From an uncultured Pontibacter sp. (GTDB lineage: Bacteria; Bacteroidota; Bacteroidia; Cytophagales; Hymenobacteraceae), in NCBI RefSeq assembly GCF_947492645.1, contig NZ_CANLMZ010000008.1:434001-498000 (forward strand): DNA of 64,000 bases, in the 5' to 3' direction. Position 1 is the stretch's first letter. Every line of letters starts with the position of its first letter. The translations under genes and the position numbers were made by a program. The notes under the pieces were generated by a model. That model searched no databases. It was given only the letters and a program-made list of their open reading frames with translations, and had not been told where the DNA came from. Positions 1 through 10,300 of the stretch are shown here, piece by piece.

Positions 1-2
1 CT

Positions 3-1448
3 GTGGCTCTAATTAACGTAGACTGTAGCCACTTTGCGCACACAAAAGCACAGATGCATAATTTCCAGAGCTTTCTAAAACTGATTTGGTTTGCCGTTAA
101 AGGCAAGGAGCAGGATTATACTACGCTTAGTATAAAACGCAGCATTGTGTTGCTGGCCATACCCATGATTCTGGAGATGGTCATGGAATCATTGTTTGCG
201 GTGGTGGATATTTTTTTTGTGGGGAAACTGGGCTCCAATGCCCTTGCAACAGTTGGCTTAACCGAATCGGTGCTGATGATAATATATGCCGTGGGCATGG
301 GCGTAAGTATAGCCGCGACCGCCATGGTATCGCGCAGGGTTGGCGAAAGGAATTACCACCAGGCTGGCAGCATTACGTTTCAGTTAATAGCAACCGGGTC
401 TGTTCTGGCGCTGCTGATGGGTGCTTTGGCAACAGCTTTTGCAGGCGACATTTTGGCTCTGATGGGCGCAGAGCCAGAAGTAATCGCCACAGGTATAAAC
501 TATGCACGCATTATCTTTGCCGGTAACATTGCCATTATCCTGCTGTTTCTGATTAACGGTGCTTTCAGGGGGGCTGGGCAACCCCACCTGGCCATGCGTG
601 CTTTATGGTTGGCAAATGGAGCCAACATCGTGCTAGATCCCCTGCTTATTTTCGGAGTAGGTTCCTTTGATGGTTTAGGATTAGAGGGAGCCGCCTGGGC
701 TACTACTATCGGGCGAAGCATTGGTGTTGCTTACCAGCTATACCACCTGCTTAATGGCAGGCATCTGCTTAAGATTACGCGCTCCAACTTTATACTTAGT
801 ACCGCCGTTGTCATGCGCATTCTCAGAGTATCGTCTGGTGGTATGGGGCAATTTCTTATAGACTCTGCAAGCTGGATTTTTCTGACGCGGCTGATAGCAG
901 AATTTGGCAGCCAGGCGTTGGCAGGCTACACTATCGCTTTTCGGGTTATTACTTTTACGATACTGCCTGCTTGGGGGCTTTCATCGGCAGCAGCTACGCT
1001 TGTAGGGCAAAACCTGGGGGCGCAAAAAGGCAAACGGGCAGAGCTGGCAGTATGGCTTACTGCGCGTTACAATGTCATTTTCATGGCCTTTATCACACTT
1101 GTGTTCATACTTTTCGGGGAGCACTTGTCGGGGTTCTTCGCCCAGGACCCTGAGGTTGTAAGCGTTGCCACAGAAGCACTCAAAATTATTACCCTGGGTT
1201 ACGTATTTTTTGGTCTGGGCATGGTCATGATACAGGCATTTAATGGCGCCGGAGACACCAAAACACCTTCCATCATAAATATTGTCGTGCTTTGGTTTAT
1301 TGAGATTCCGCTAGCTTACTTATTAGCCATTCAGTTTGATTTCGGGGCAACAGGAGCTTTCATTGCCATTGCATTCTGCCATTCGTTCCATGCGCTTGTA
1401 AGTTGGTGGCTTTTCAGAAAAGGCAACTGGAAAAACGTGAAGGTCTGA
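3..1448 (+). CDS. MATE family multidrug/sodium efflux transporter
   Basis: An inner-membrane antiporter that exports organic cations or drugs using a sodium or proton gradient (known for the MATE family). The protein has about 12 hydrophobic segments in two halves. The first half carries the typical pattern around AIPMILEMVMESLF and VDIFFVGKLG, and the second repeats it near GGMGQFLIDSASWIF. The open frame reaches the window edge with a GTG at base 3; an internal ATG at base 54 (residue 18) is a more ordinary start, so the true start is undecided and may lie outside the window. About 480 residues is normal for the family. Substrate cannot be told from sequence. Confidence 0.9.
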   Translation: MALINVDCSHFAHTKAQMHNFQSFLKLIWFAVKGKEQDYTTLSIKRSIVLLAIPMILEMVMESLFAVVDIFFVGKLGSNALATVGLTESVLMIIYAVGMGVSIAATAMVSRRVGERNYHQAGSITFQLIATGSVLALLMGALATAFAGDILALMGAEPEVIATGINYARIIFAGNIAIILLFLINGAFRGAGQPHLAMRALWLANGANIVLDPLLIFGVGSFDGLGLEGAAWATTIGRSIGVAYQLYHLLNGRHLLKITRSNFILSTAVVMRILRVSSGGMGQFLIDSASWIFLTRLIAEFGSQALAGYTIAFRVITFTILPAWGLSSAAATLVGQNLGAQKGKRAELAVWLTARYNVIFMAFITLVFILFGEHLSGFFAQDPEVVSVATEALKIITLGYVFFGLGMVMIQAFNGAGDTKTPSIINIVVLWFIEIPLAYLLAIQFDFGATGAFIAIAFCHSFHALVSWWLFRKGNWKNVKV

Positions 1449-1692
1449 CGATTTCACCTCTGGCTACCAGCACCGCACAAATAATTTAGTTACGCACTTA
1501 TTTCTTACAGGCCAACCTTATCCTGTTTACTCTACGTTATACTTCTACTAAACATCAAATCGCAACCAGCTAAGGTTAAGCACTATAACTTTTAAAACGC
1601 ATGCCAATACTTTAAAGTGAGCGGGCACTCACGCACTAGGATTGAGTTTAAAGTATAAGATCAGGCTTCCGGAGTATCTAAATAAGGCACAA
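1449..1692. other. Intergenic region with a short inverted repeat
   Basis: No gene is seen here. A GTGAG/CTCAC inverted repeat with a six-base spacer lies at 1617-1632, upstream of the permease start. It could be a weak hairpin or an operator half-site pair, and it could equally be chance. One TATACTT and one AAGTATA heptamer also fall in the region. Confidence 0.35.
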
Positions 1693-3063
1693 ATGACACA
1701 ACGAACTGAAAACAGGCTTGCTACAGAAACAGATGCGCAGCCAAAACCTGCGTTAAGCATGACCGATGCCATTGCCGTTATAGTGGGTATTGTAATAGGT
1801 GCTGGCATTTTTCGGACTCCGTCCATGGTGGCAGCCAACACCGACACAGGCACAATGTTCCTGGTTGCCTGGATACTGGGAGGCGTTGTTTCGTTGGTGG
1901 GAGCGCTTTGTTATGCCGAACTTACAACCACCTTCCCGAATACTGGTGGGGATTATCACTTTCTGACACGCGCGTTCGGCAAAAGACTGGCTTTCTTGTT
2001 TGCCTGGTCACGGATGAGTGTAATACAGACAGGCTCTATTGCCCTACTCTCTTTTATTGTTGGCGACTATGCCGCACAAATTTATAGCATCGGCGAATAC
2101 ACGTCGGTAATATATGCCGGAGTTGTTGTGGTGATTTTAACAGGGATAAACATTGTAGGAGTCACGTTTGGGGCTGGCACACAAAAGCTGCTGACAACCG
2201 TGGAAGTGCTGGGCATTTTACTTATTGTAGTGGCAGGCTTTTTCTTTGCCCCACCAGAGGCATCGGCAACTGCCTCCTTACCTACAATTGCCGCTCCAAG
2301 TACCTCTTTAGGCCTTGCCATGGTTTTTGTGCTGCTAACCTTTGGAGGCTGGAACGAGGCAGCTTATATCTCAGCAGAACTGAAGTCAGGTAAACGCGGC
2401 ATGGCTACTGTTTTGATATTGGGCATTTTTATCATCACGGCAGTTTACATGCTCATTAATTTTGCTTACTTAAATGTGCTGGGCCTAAGCAACATGGCCC
2501 AATCCGATGCAATTGCCGGAGACTTAATGCGTGTAACGTTCGGAGAGGGCGGAGTTGTGTTGATTGGCGTTTTAGTGGCCATATCTGCATTAACCTCAGC
2601 TAACGCTACTATTTTTACCGGGGCGCGCACCAATTATGCCCTGGGCCGTGACTTCCCGGTGTTCAGCATGCTGGGCAAGTGGAATACCAAAACTTCATCT
2701 CCTGTTAATGCTTTTGTGGTACAGGGGCTTATCTCACTTGCTCTTATTGGCCTGGGCTTTCTCACGCGCAACGGCTTCGAAACCATTGTAGAGTATACTG
2801 CTCCGGTATTTTGGTTTTTCCTGCTGCTGGTAGGGGTGGCTTTGTTTATCTTGCGCCGAAAGGAACCAGCTCTGGAACGGCCCTTTCGGGTACCATTTTA
2901 CCCTGTTCTGCCGCTTATTTTCTGTCTTACTAGTGGCTACCTGTTATATTCGAGCTTAGTTTATACTGGCTTTGGGGCATTAGTGGGTATTGGAGTGCTT
3001 TTTGCCGGCGTGCTGTTACTCTTAGCCTTGCCCACAATCGAGAAACTGCAGCGCAAAAGCTGA
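1693..3063 (+). CDS. APC family amino acid permease
   Basis: An inner-membrane amino acid transporter of the APC superfamily, closest in style to LAT/SteT-type exchangers. The first membrane segment carries the family glycine motif (GIVIGAGIFRTP), and about 12 hydrophobic segments follow. The frame is open from a TTG at 1642, but the ATG at 1693 (MTQRTENRLA) is the better start: it leaves a normal short polar N-terminus before the first helix. Length from this start is 456 residues, usual for the family. It stands alone, with no biosynthetic neighbour that would suggest its substrate. Confidence 0.87.
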   Translation: MTQRTENRLATETDAQPKPALSMTDAIAVIVGIVIGAGIFRTPSMVAANTDTGTMFLVAWILGGVVSLVGALCYAELTTTFPNTGGDYHFLTRAFGKRLAFLFAWSRMSVIQTGSIALLSFIVGDYAAQIYSIGEYTSVIYAGVVVVILTGINIVGVTFGAGTQKLLTTVEVLGILLIVVAGFFFAPPEASATASLPTIAAPSTSLGLAMVFVLLTFGGWNEAAYISAELKSGKRGMATVLILGIFIITAVYMLINFAYLNVLGLSNMAQSDAIAGDLMRVTFGEGGVVLIGVLVAISALTSANATIFTGARTNYALGRDFPVFSMLGKWNTKTSSPVNAFVVQGLISLALIGLGFLTRNGFETIVEYTAPVFWFFLLLVGVALFILRRKEPALERPFRVPFYPVLPLIFCLTSGYLLYSSLVYTGFGALVGIGVLFAGVLLLLALPTIEKLQRKS

Positions 3064-3324
3064 ATCGCCTTACGTACACCCTTTTCATACTAGCTTTCAG
3101 GCGGCGCAAAAAGAGTGTGTTTTATTCTGCTGCCTCTGCCACAAACTGCTGTTAAGGCATTACGTATACACAAAGGTTTATACAAGAGCCTCTTACCGTA
3201 CAGAATTTCAGCATCACCCTTCGCACTTAAACACGTTCTGTTACCACCGTTTTCTTATTAGCTGGTAGCATTGCGCTTTCTCAGGCATCAGATTCAATTA
3301 AGTTTAACACCTAACTTCTAAAAG
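3064..3324. other. Intergenic, nothing recognised
   Basis: I see no gene, hairpin terminator or repeat beyond ordinary AT-rich intergenic sequence between the permease and the methyltransferase. Confidence 0.4.
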
Positions 3325-3873
3325 ATGAAAACACTTAAAACAACTTTTATCCTGTTTTTACTAAGCCTGCTGGCAACATCTCAAGCCGCTGCCCAAACTG
3401 CTGCGCCACCTAAACTAGATGTACCCTATGTACCAACCCGACAGGTAGTAGTAGATGCTATGCTTGAATTGGCAAAAGTGAACAAAAACGACGTAGTGTA
3501 TGACTTGGGTTGTGGCGATGGCCGCATTGTAATTACAGCTGCTAAAAAGTATGGCGCAACAGGTAAGGGCATTGATATAAATCCGGAGCGCATTAAAGAA
3601 GCTAAGCAAAATGCTGCCGAAGCTAACGTTGAAAACAGAGTTCAGTTTGAGACAGGCAACCTGTTCGAGGCAGATTTTAGCAAAGCATCTGTGGTTACGC
3701 TATACTTGCTTCCTTCTGTAAACATGAAGCTTCGCCCCAAACTGCTTAAAGAACTGAAGCCGGGCACACGCATTGTATCGCATGCCTTTGATATGGGCGA
3801 TTGGGAACCTGAAAAAACAATTGAGGTAGATGGCGCCAAAATTTACTTCTGGACAGTACCTGGCAAAAAATAA
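3325..3873 (+). CDS. Exported class I SAM-dependent methyltransferase
   Basis: A 182-residue protein with an N-terminal signal peptide (about residues 1-24, ending AAAQ) and a Rossmann methyltransferase core. The SAM-binding motif DLGCGDGR is at residues 60-67, followed by the acidic residue of motif II (GKGIDINPE) and the later segment VTLYLLPS. The pattern VPYVPTRQVVVDAML before the core resembles the FAM173/ATPSCKMT group of lysine methyltransferases. An exported member is odd because SAM is cytoplasmic; the leader may instead act as a membrane anchor. Substrate unknown. Confidence 0.8.
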   Translation: MKTLKTTFILFLLSLLATSQAAAQTAAPPKLDVPYVPTRQVVVDAMLELAKVNKNDVVYDLGCGDGRIVITAAKKYGATGKGIDINPERIKEAKQNAAEANVENRVQFETGNLFEADFSKASVVTLYLLPSVNMKLRPKLLKELKPGTRIVSHAFDMGDWEPEKTIEVDGAKIYFWTVPGKK

Positions 3874-4294
3874 TCAAATCAAAAGTATAGCATATTCTCA
3901 TTACCAGAAGAAAGGCCGCCTCATATTGTATGGATCGGCCATTCTTACTGCGCTTTGAAGAAAAACCATACTTGCCAGCAGCTGATTCATCAACAATTAA
4001 ATTTATACTTTAAGAAGAATCGTATGGCGGATATTAGCCTCAGGTTATCTTCGCGTCTATACGCCATCCAAAATCAGGCAAACGCAAAACCCTATGTGTA
4101 GTGCAGCAAACACAGCATATTGCTCCCGTATGCTAAAAATGAGTTAGTTACGTTTGAATTATTGTGCAGGCAGGCCTGTTACTCCTCTACATCCTTTAAC
4201 AGGAAAAAAATTACATTCTAAAGGTGCCGGAGGCGTAAATCTGCTTGCCTTAGAATGTATTATTTAAGAGATTTGATTTTTCGTTTGAATACCT
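3874..4294. other. Intergenic region with a 10-bp inverted repeat in a probable leader
   Basis: No coding sequence is supported. TACATTCTAA at 4212-4221 is matched by TTAGAATGTA at 4250-4259, a perfect 10-bp arm pair about 35 bp before the next gene's start. There is no U-run after it, so it is more likely a leader hairpin or operator than a terminator. The remainder shows nothing recognisable. Confidence 0.4.
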
Positions 4295-4759
4295 ATGCTG
4301 GAGACTCTTATTTATACCTTTTTACTTAGTATTTCTCCTTTTGGTGAAGCGAGAGCAGGTATACCTTATGCCATATTAAATAATGTGCATTACTTTGTGG
4401 CCTTTATTATTGGCACGGTGGCTAACGTTATGGTTTTCCCGTTGTTCATGTGGCTGATCGATACGTTTGGTCAGCGGTTCTGGCCCTTTCGTAATTATAA
4501 GAAAGGTGTTATTTTCCTGTCTAAGCGTGCTAAAAAAATTGCGGGAGCAAACGTACAGAAGTATGGCTTCTGGGGTTTAATGGTTTTCGTGATGATACCG
4601 CTTCCGGGCACAGGGGCATATATGGGCACTATAGCAGCCAGTATATTTAAAATTGAGCGTAAAAGAGCATTTGTAGCTATTAGCTTGGGGGTGCTTGTAT
4701 CGTCTGCGTTTATGGCTGCCGGTACTTACCTTGGCCATCTGGGCTTCACAAAATTGTAA
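4295..4759 (+). CDS. Small multidrug export protein family (COG2426-type membrane protein)
   Basis: A 154-residue integral membrane protein with about four hydrophobic segments. Two conserved family stretches are visible: SPFGEARAGIPYAI near the N-terminus, and PLPGTGAYMGTIAASIF in the second half, where a Pro-Gly loop sits between membrane segments. Members are annotated as putative small multidrug exporters (Pfam sm_multi_ex), but real substrates are poorly known. It ends just before a strong terminator and so is a single-gene transcript or the last gene of one. Confidence 0.8.
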   Translation: MLETLIYTFLLSISPFGEARAGIPYAILNNVHYFVAFIIGTVANVMVFPLFMWLIDTFGQRFWPFRNYKKGVIFLSKRAKKIAGANVQKYGFWGLMVFVMIPLPGTGAYMGTIAASIFKIERKRAFVAISLGVLVSSAFMAAGTYLGHLGFTKL

Positions 4760-4780
4760 GTTTACAACCGTATTAACGTG

Positions 4781-4837
4781 AAACAGCCTCGCTGTAAGTT
4801 GCCTATCTGGAGCGGCTTACAGCGAGGCTGTTTTTTT
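4781..4837 (+). terminator. Strong rho-independent terminator
   Basis: A perfect 18-bp inverted repeat (4781-4798 and 4816-4833, AAACAGCCTCGCTGTAAG and its complement) with a 17-base loop runs into a seven-T tract. It lies 21 bp after the small membrane exporter. Confidence 0.92.
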
Positions 4838-4916
4838 AACTCCCCCTGGAGCAACTTATACTTTAGACACAGCTAATCGGATTACCGGTTTCAATACCTT
4901 ACTTTTGGGCCCTGTA

Positions 4917-4924
4917 TACCTTTG
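4917..4924 (+). promoter_or_regulatory. Possible -7 promoter box for the ABC ATPase
   Basis: TACCTTTG matches the Bacteroidota -7 consensus TAnnTTTG and lies 74 bp before the start codon at 4999. I could not place a convincing -33 TTG element, so this is a single-element match. Confidence 0.35.
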
Positions 4925-4998
4925 TTTCTGCTTAAAAGCAGACCTCAAATTTATAAAGTACTGGCAAACAAAAGCATGAGCCAACATCCCGTTTTTTT

Positions 4999-5982
4999 AT
5001 GAGCTTTTTAGATGTATCCGATATAAGTGTCTCTGAGAGAGAAAACACAGTTTTAACAGATATTTCTTTTACCCAGCAGGAATTTCAAAAAATTGCCATT
5101 GCCGGAGAAACAGGATCCGGAAAAAGCACCTTACTGCAAACCATAGCTGGCTTGGTTCAGCCTGAGTCGGGGCAGGTGCTGTTTGAGGGAGATAAAGTAC
5201 TGGGGCCACATGATGTACTTGTACCGGGCCATCCGGAAATTGCCTACTTATCGCAGCAATATGAGTTGCCACAGTTTTTAAGGGTAGAACAGGTGCTAAA
5301 GTATGCAAACACACTCCCCGATGCCGAAGCTGCCTTTCTTTATGAGATTTGCAGAATCAACCACTTATTAAAACGTAAAACAAACCAACTATCCGGAGGC
5401 GAGAAACAACGTATAGCCCTGGCACGCCTGCTAACCTCTTCTCCCCGGCTACTGCTGCTTGATGAACCTTTCTCCAACCTGGATATGGTTCATAAAGCTA
5501 CCTTAAAGTCGGTTATAGAGGATATTTCCGAAAACCTTGAAATCACTTGCACCCTCATTTCCCACGACCCGGCAGACACACTTTCTTGGGCTGATGAAAT
5601 TCTGGTAATGAGAAACGGAGGCATAATACAGCGCGGCATGCCTGAGCAAGTATACCGCCAACCCATCAATGAGTATGTTGCGGGGCTTTTCGGTAAGTAT
5701 AACTTGCTTGATGCAGCGTTGATCAAACGCTTCCCGGGTGCCGCTAAAGCTAAGTTGAAGGGGAGAAATTGTTTGGTCAGGCCAGAGTTCTTCCACTTGG
5801 CAGCAGGCAACAGCACAGGACTTGAAAGCACAGTAACGGCTGTTTCCTTCTATGGCAACCACTACGAACTAAAGGTTATACTTGCCGGTACCATACTTAC
5901 TTTAACTACAACAGAAAATAATTTACAGCCAGGTGACACCGTTTATGTTTTGCTAAACCCGGAAGGGATTTGGCCCTTGTAG
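4999..5982 (+). CDS. ABC transporter ATP-binding protein with C-terminal TOBE-like domain
   Basis: The nucleotide-binding subunit of an importer-type ABC system. Walker A GETGSGKST is at residues 36-44, the ABC signature LSGGEKQ at 131-137, Walker B LLLLDEP at 151-157, and an H-loop histidine in LISHD. The last roughly 90 residues look like the regulatory TOBE domain found in PotA-, ModC- and FbpC-type ATPases. At 327 residues it has the length of those proteins. No permease or binding protein lies next to it, so the substrate is unknown; the partners must be elsewhere. Confidence 0.85.
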   Translation: MSFLDVSDISVSERENTVLTDISFTQQEFQKIAIAGETGSGKSTLLQTIAGLVQPESGQVLFEGDKVLGPHDVLVPGHPEIAYLSQQYELPQFLRVEQVLKYANTLPDAEAAFLYEICRINHLLKRKTNQLSGGEKQRIALARLLTSSPRLLLLDEPFSNLDMVHKATLKSVIEDISENLEITCTLISHDPADTLSWADEILVMRNGGIIQRGMPEQVYRQPINEYVAGLFGKYNLLDAALIKRFPGAAKAKLKGRNCLVRPEFFHLAAGNSTGLESTVTAVSFYGNHYELKVILAGTILTLTTTENNLQPGDTVYVLLNPEGIWPL

Positions 5983-5996
5983 GTAATCAGGCATAA

Positions 5997-6033
5997 AAGA
6001 ACCCGCTCCAAGTATACATCAGAACGGGTTCTT
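5997..6033. terminator. Bidirectional terminator between convergent genes
   Basis: AAGAACCCG (5997-6005) and CGGGTTCTT (6025-6033) form a 9-bp stem between the ABC ATPase and the oppositely oriented susD-like gene. T-rich sequence follows on both strands. Confidence 0.75.
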
Positions 6034-6051
6034 CTATCAACTTATATTCAC

Positions 6052-7368
6052 TTATATTACTGGGTCATTTGGCGTATTGGGGTTGGTTAGCCTTTCCTGG
6101 TCAGGGTATGGATAGAAGTTCCTGTTACGCTCTGCCGTGCTTTCTGGTGGTGCGGGACGGCCAAAGCGGCGACTGTCTTCCCACTTCTGCCCCGATAAGT
6201 ATAACTCTGCTGACCGCTGCCTGTACACTTCCAGCAATAGCGCCTCTCTGGTTACCGGACCACTATAAGCTGGCAAAGAGGCATTAACCCCAAAAGGGTC
6301 GCCTGAAGCCTGCGTTCTTACTTCGTTTATAAGTGCCAATGCATCATCCAACACCCCATCGCTGCGAAGTATAGCCTCAGCTTTTATAAGTTTTATTTCA
6401 TCAGGTAAGTATACAGGAATGTTAGACGTTTGCGTATCAAAAAAACCCTGCAATGTTCTTACCGGATCCCCGCCTACATCTACTATAGGACCAGTCAGGT
6501 AAAAGTCCTCTCTTGCATCTCCTTCTTCGAAAAGATCTGCCGGTAAACCAAGGTCATCACGAGGGCTAAAGTATTTCAGCACGAAAACGGTATTGTATAT
6601 AGGGTTCGGGCTTAACGTGCTATACACAAACGCTGATGTCGCAGTAAGGTCCACAAGGTTTGCATTTGTGAGCGCAGCGTCATAATTGCCCGCATATAAG
6701 TTATACCTGGCGTTCATGGCATACAAGGTGTTTCTCAGATCAAACGCAGAACCTGTAACAAGCGTAGTAAACTCCTGCGAAGGCGGCGTGGCATCAAGTA
6801 AGGCTATGCCCTCGTTCAGGTGGGAAATTGCTGCCGCTAAAACCTGGGCGCGGGGCACGAAAGAGACTTTTTCAGTAATGCTTGTCTCTATGTTTGCCTG
6901 TTCAAAAGCATTCGCTAAATTCCCCAAAGCCATTGCCTTAAATAAATGCGCATGTGCTAATACCCCGCTTAATGTGCCACCCGATAACGCCTGAATATTC
7001 GGAGCATTTTCCAGTATCTGCTCACTCATGCTCATGGTGCGTTGCATCCTGGACCATAAACCCAATATGTTACCATTAAAAGTTGGCAATGCTGTGCCGC
7101 CTGCCTCCAGCTCTAGTATATTCGTAAAGGTAGCCACACCTTTCATCTCCCGGCCAGTTACACCGGTGTATAAACGGGCGGCTTCTACACCAGAAGTGGA
7201 ATAAAACTGCCTTAAGCCCACGCTCAGCGCGATGATACCTTCACGGGAAGAAAGCACCTCTATATCACTTGCCGCATTGGGGTTTGGTATATCAAGCTCG
7301 CAGCCACTTGACAGCAACAGAAAGCCTGACAGTACACTTATCTTTAAATATGACGCTATATTTTTCAT
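6052..7368 (-). CDS. SusD/RagB-family outer-membrane nutrient-binding lipoprotein
   Basis: A surface lipoprotein that caps its SusC partner and captures substrate. A lipoprotein signal with lipobox LSSGC ends at about residue 23, and the alpha-helical TPR-like fold of the family is suggested by the helical body and by the C-terminal motif RSAELYLSGQKWEDSRRFG, a typical SusD/RagB signature. At 438 residues it is a short member. It lies 26 bp downstream of the susC-like gene and is surely cotranscribed with it. No glycoside hydrolase is near, so the substrate need not be a glycan. Confidence 0.9.
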   Translation of the reverse strand: MKNIASYLKISVLSGFLLLSSGCELDIPNPNAASDIEVLSSREGIIALSVGLRQFYSTSGVEAARLYTGVTGREMKGVATFTNILELEAGGTALPTFNGNILGLWSRMQRTMSMSEQILENAPNIQALSGGTLSGVLAHAHLFKAMALGNLANAFEQANIETSITEKVSFVPRAQVLAAAISHLNEGIALLDATPPSQEFTTLVTGSAFDLRNTLYAMNARYNLYAGNYDAALTNANLVDLTATSAFVYSTLSPNPIYNTVFVLKYFSPRDDLGLPADLFEEGDAREDFYLTGPIVDVGGDPVRTLQGFFDTQTSNIPVYLPDEIKLIKAEAILRSDGVLDDALALINEVRTQASGDPFGVNASLPAYSGPVTREALLLEVYRQRSAELYLSGQKWEDSRRFGRPAPPESTAERNRNFYPYPDQERLTNPNTPNDPVI

Positions 7369-7394
7369 TTGATTTCCTGTTTAGTTAGAGAAGA

Positions 7395-10300
7395 TTAGAA
7401 CGACACAGTAAGGCCTAAGGCGTAGGTTCTTGGTATAGGTACCTCCACAAAGTCGAAGCCCCGAACGGCAGTAGTCTGTCCTGCAGCGTTTACTTCAGGG
7501 TCAAAACCGCTGTAATCATCAATCGAGAAAAGGTTACGACCCGCCAGGCTCACGCGCACGCTGCCGTTTCCGATAAAAGCCGGCTTAAAGTCATAACCTA
7601 TTGATACTTCCCTTAACTTGATATAAGAGCCATCTTCAATATAATTTTCAAAAATACCGAACAATGCAGCGGATGTACCTTTTGGCACTTCGCCTCTAAG
7701 CTCTGGTTCGTACCCGGCCAGGCCACCGTACAAATCACGCTCTCCTACACGGCGGGTAAAATTGAACACATCAAAGCCATACGCTGCATCAAAAAGTACC
7801 CGGAAAGATAAACCTGCGCCAACGGTCACTTCATTTACCCAGGAGCCTGTCCAGTCCGGGTTCGGATCTCCGATAACTTTAGGAACAGTAGCGCCGGTTG
7901 GCTGGCCTGTTTCAGGGTTGCGCCCTATACGCTCAGGCTGCGGCAGTCCGGCTGGGGTTAGCAAGAGCGAGCCATCCGGGTTACGGGCAAAATACGTACT
8001 GTAAAAAGCACCAAGCGGGTAACCGTTTACTGCGGCAACCTGCCCAAACCCACCCGGAAAAGGCAACACCCCACCCGGTATGTCATTTACCTCATTCTTG
8101 TTTCTGGAGTAGATCAGCGTGGATGTCCACTTAAGATTCTCTTTTTGAACCGGTGCGCCAGTCAGCATCAGCTCAAAACCTTTATTTGTCATGGTGCCAA
8201 TGTTGGCATACTGGCTCAGGAAGCCGGTGGAAGGAGTTAGTGTTATTTGAAGGAGTAAATCTTCTACGTTTTTGTGGTAATAAGAGAATTCAAGTCCAAG
8301 TCTGCCATTTAGAAAACTCATATCAGCACCAACCTCTATTTCTTCTTGTCTCTCTGGTTTGATGCCTGAATTGCCTAAGAGTGTAGAAGACACGACTCCC
8401 GGAAAGCCTGGCAATGCAACAGGATTGTAGTTGGTGTACCGTTCGTATGCCCGAAGCGCTGTCAGGTTACCTGCCTGTCCGTAAGATGCCCTAAGCTTAA
8501 GAATCGGTATTGTATTGCTCAGGCCTTGCCAGAAACTTTCGTTTGATATCAGGTAACTGGCGCTTACTTTAGGGTAAAATTGCCACCTGTTATCTTCTCC
8601 AAAAACAGAAGATACGTCGTAGCGTCCTGCCCCCGTCAGGAACAGGCGGTCGCCGATGCCGAAGGTTTGCTGTGCAAAGAATCCAAGTATGTTGATGTCG
8701 CTTCTTTCCTCTGAAGAAACAACTGTTGCCCCGCTGGCAATTCGCGCAATTGGCCCCAACTGTGTAGCTGTAATAGCTGAAGTATAATACTTCTCTACCT
8801 GGGCTGTACCACCCACACCTGTTGTAGATTCCAGCCAATCGGATAGCATCGTTCTGTAAGATATGTTCAGGTCGTTGTTTAACAGGTAAGAAGTTCTGTC
8901 GGCACGCCGTGAGTAGCCTGCATCGTAGGAGGGTGTGGTGTTACCTACCGGGATAAAACCTGTCGCAATCTGGGTGGCATTGTCATAGCCTAATGTATAA
9001 TTGATGTTCAGGTTATTGATTGGTGTCAGCATTAGTTGAAAGTCACCGATAAAGCGGTTGGTTCGCTGCTGAAAATCGAAGCGGTTAATCGCCTCAAGGG
9101 GGTTGGTTCTGCGGAGCACGTTGGTAGGTGCAGTAGACGGATAAACACCGTTAACCGGCTGTGGGTTGATGAAGTTATTGCTGAAGATAAATCCTGTTAA
9201 GGCACCGTATGTTTCAAGCAAGCCGCCATTCGGAATTTCTTCGCTGGTGCTTAACGTATAGTTGGCTCCGAAAGAAACAGATATCCAGTCATTCAACGTC
9301 TGATCCAGTCGTACACGGGCTCCTCCCCTGTTAAAGCTGGAACCATCTACTATACCTTGGTTACTTAAAAAGTTACCACTCAGAAAATACTGTGTATTGG
9401 CGCTGCCCCCCGAAACCGAGATATTGTTTTCTGTGCCTAGCGCCGTTCTGAAGATTTCATCCTGGTAATCGTAGCGCTGCACAGGTTCCTGTGTGAGGTC
9501 TGATGCGATAGTATTTATAAAACGGAAAGGATAATCGTTATACTCCAGCGTTTTGCGCACTTCACTAACCCTGAATTGGGTAGAGGCTGATACTTTTGGT
9601 TTTCCTTCCTTGCCTCGTTTTGTAAAAATCTGTACCACACCGTTGCTGGCCCTGGAACCATAAATGGCCGCTGCCGCTGCACCCTTAATGATCTCAATGC
9701 GGTCAATATCGTTCGGGTTGATATCTACTAAACGGTTTTGGGCATAACCACCCAGGTCAATAAGTTCAGGAGAAGTGTTGTTGATGATAACGCCATCCAC
9801 GATGTAGAGCGGGTCTCCGGAGCCAACTACAGTACTTGTGCCTCTAAGGCGCACGCTTATGCCACCTGCGGGGTTTCCGGAGTTTTGCGAGATTTGTGCA
9901 CCGGCCACTTTACCAGCCAAAGCCTGATCGATAGACGTGGCTACACTATTCTCCAGAGATGCCGCCGATACGGTGGAGATGGCGTTGCCCAGCTGCTTTT
10001 TACTTGTTGCCACAGAGGTACCTGTTACCACTACCTCGTCCAGGCCTACAATGTCCTCGCTTAGCTGCACATCCACGGTTACATTCTCGGAGGCGCCCAA
10101 CACTACCGGCCTGTTTTCCGGCTTAAAACCGATAATGGAAAAAACCAGTTGATAGGTGCCTGCAGGCTGGTTTGCAACCAGGTTATACTTGCCGTTTGCA
10201 TCGGTTGCGGTAGCGGTGTTTGTATTCTGAAGCCTTACCACAACACCGGGTAGTGCGCTTTTAGTGCGGGCATCTGTTACAGTACCCGTTACGGTATAGC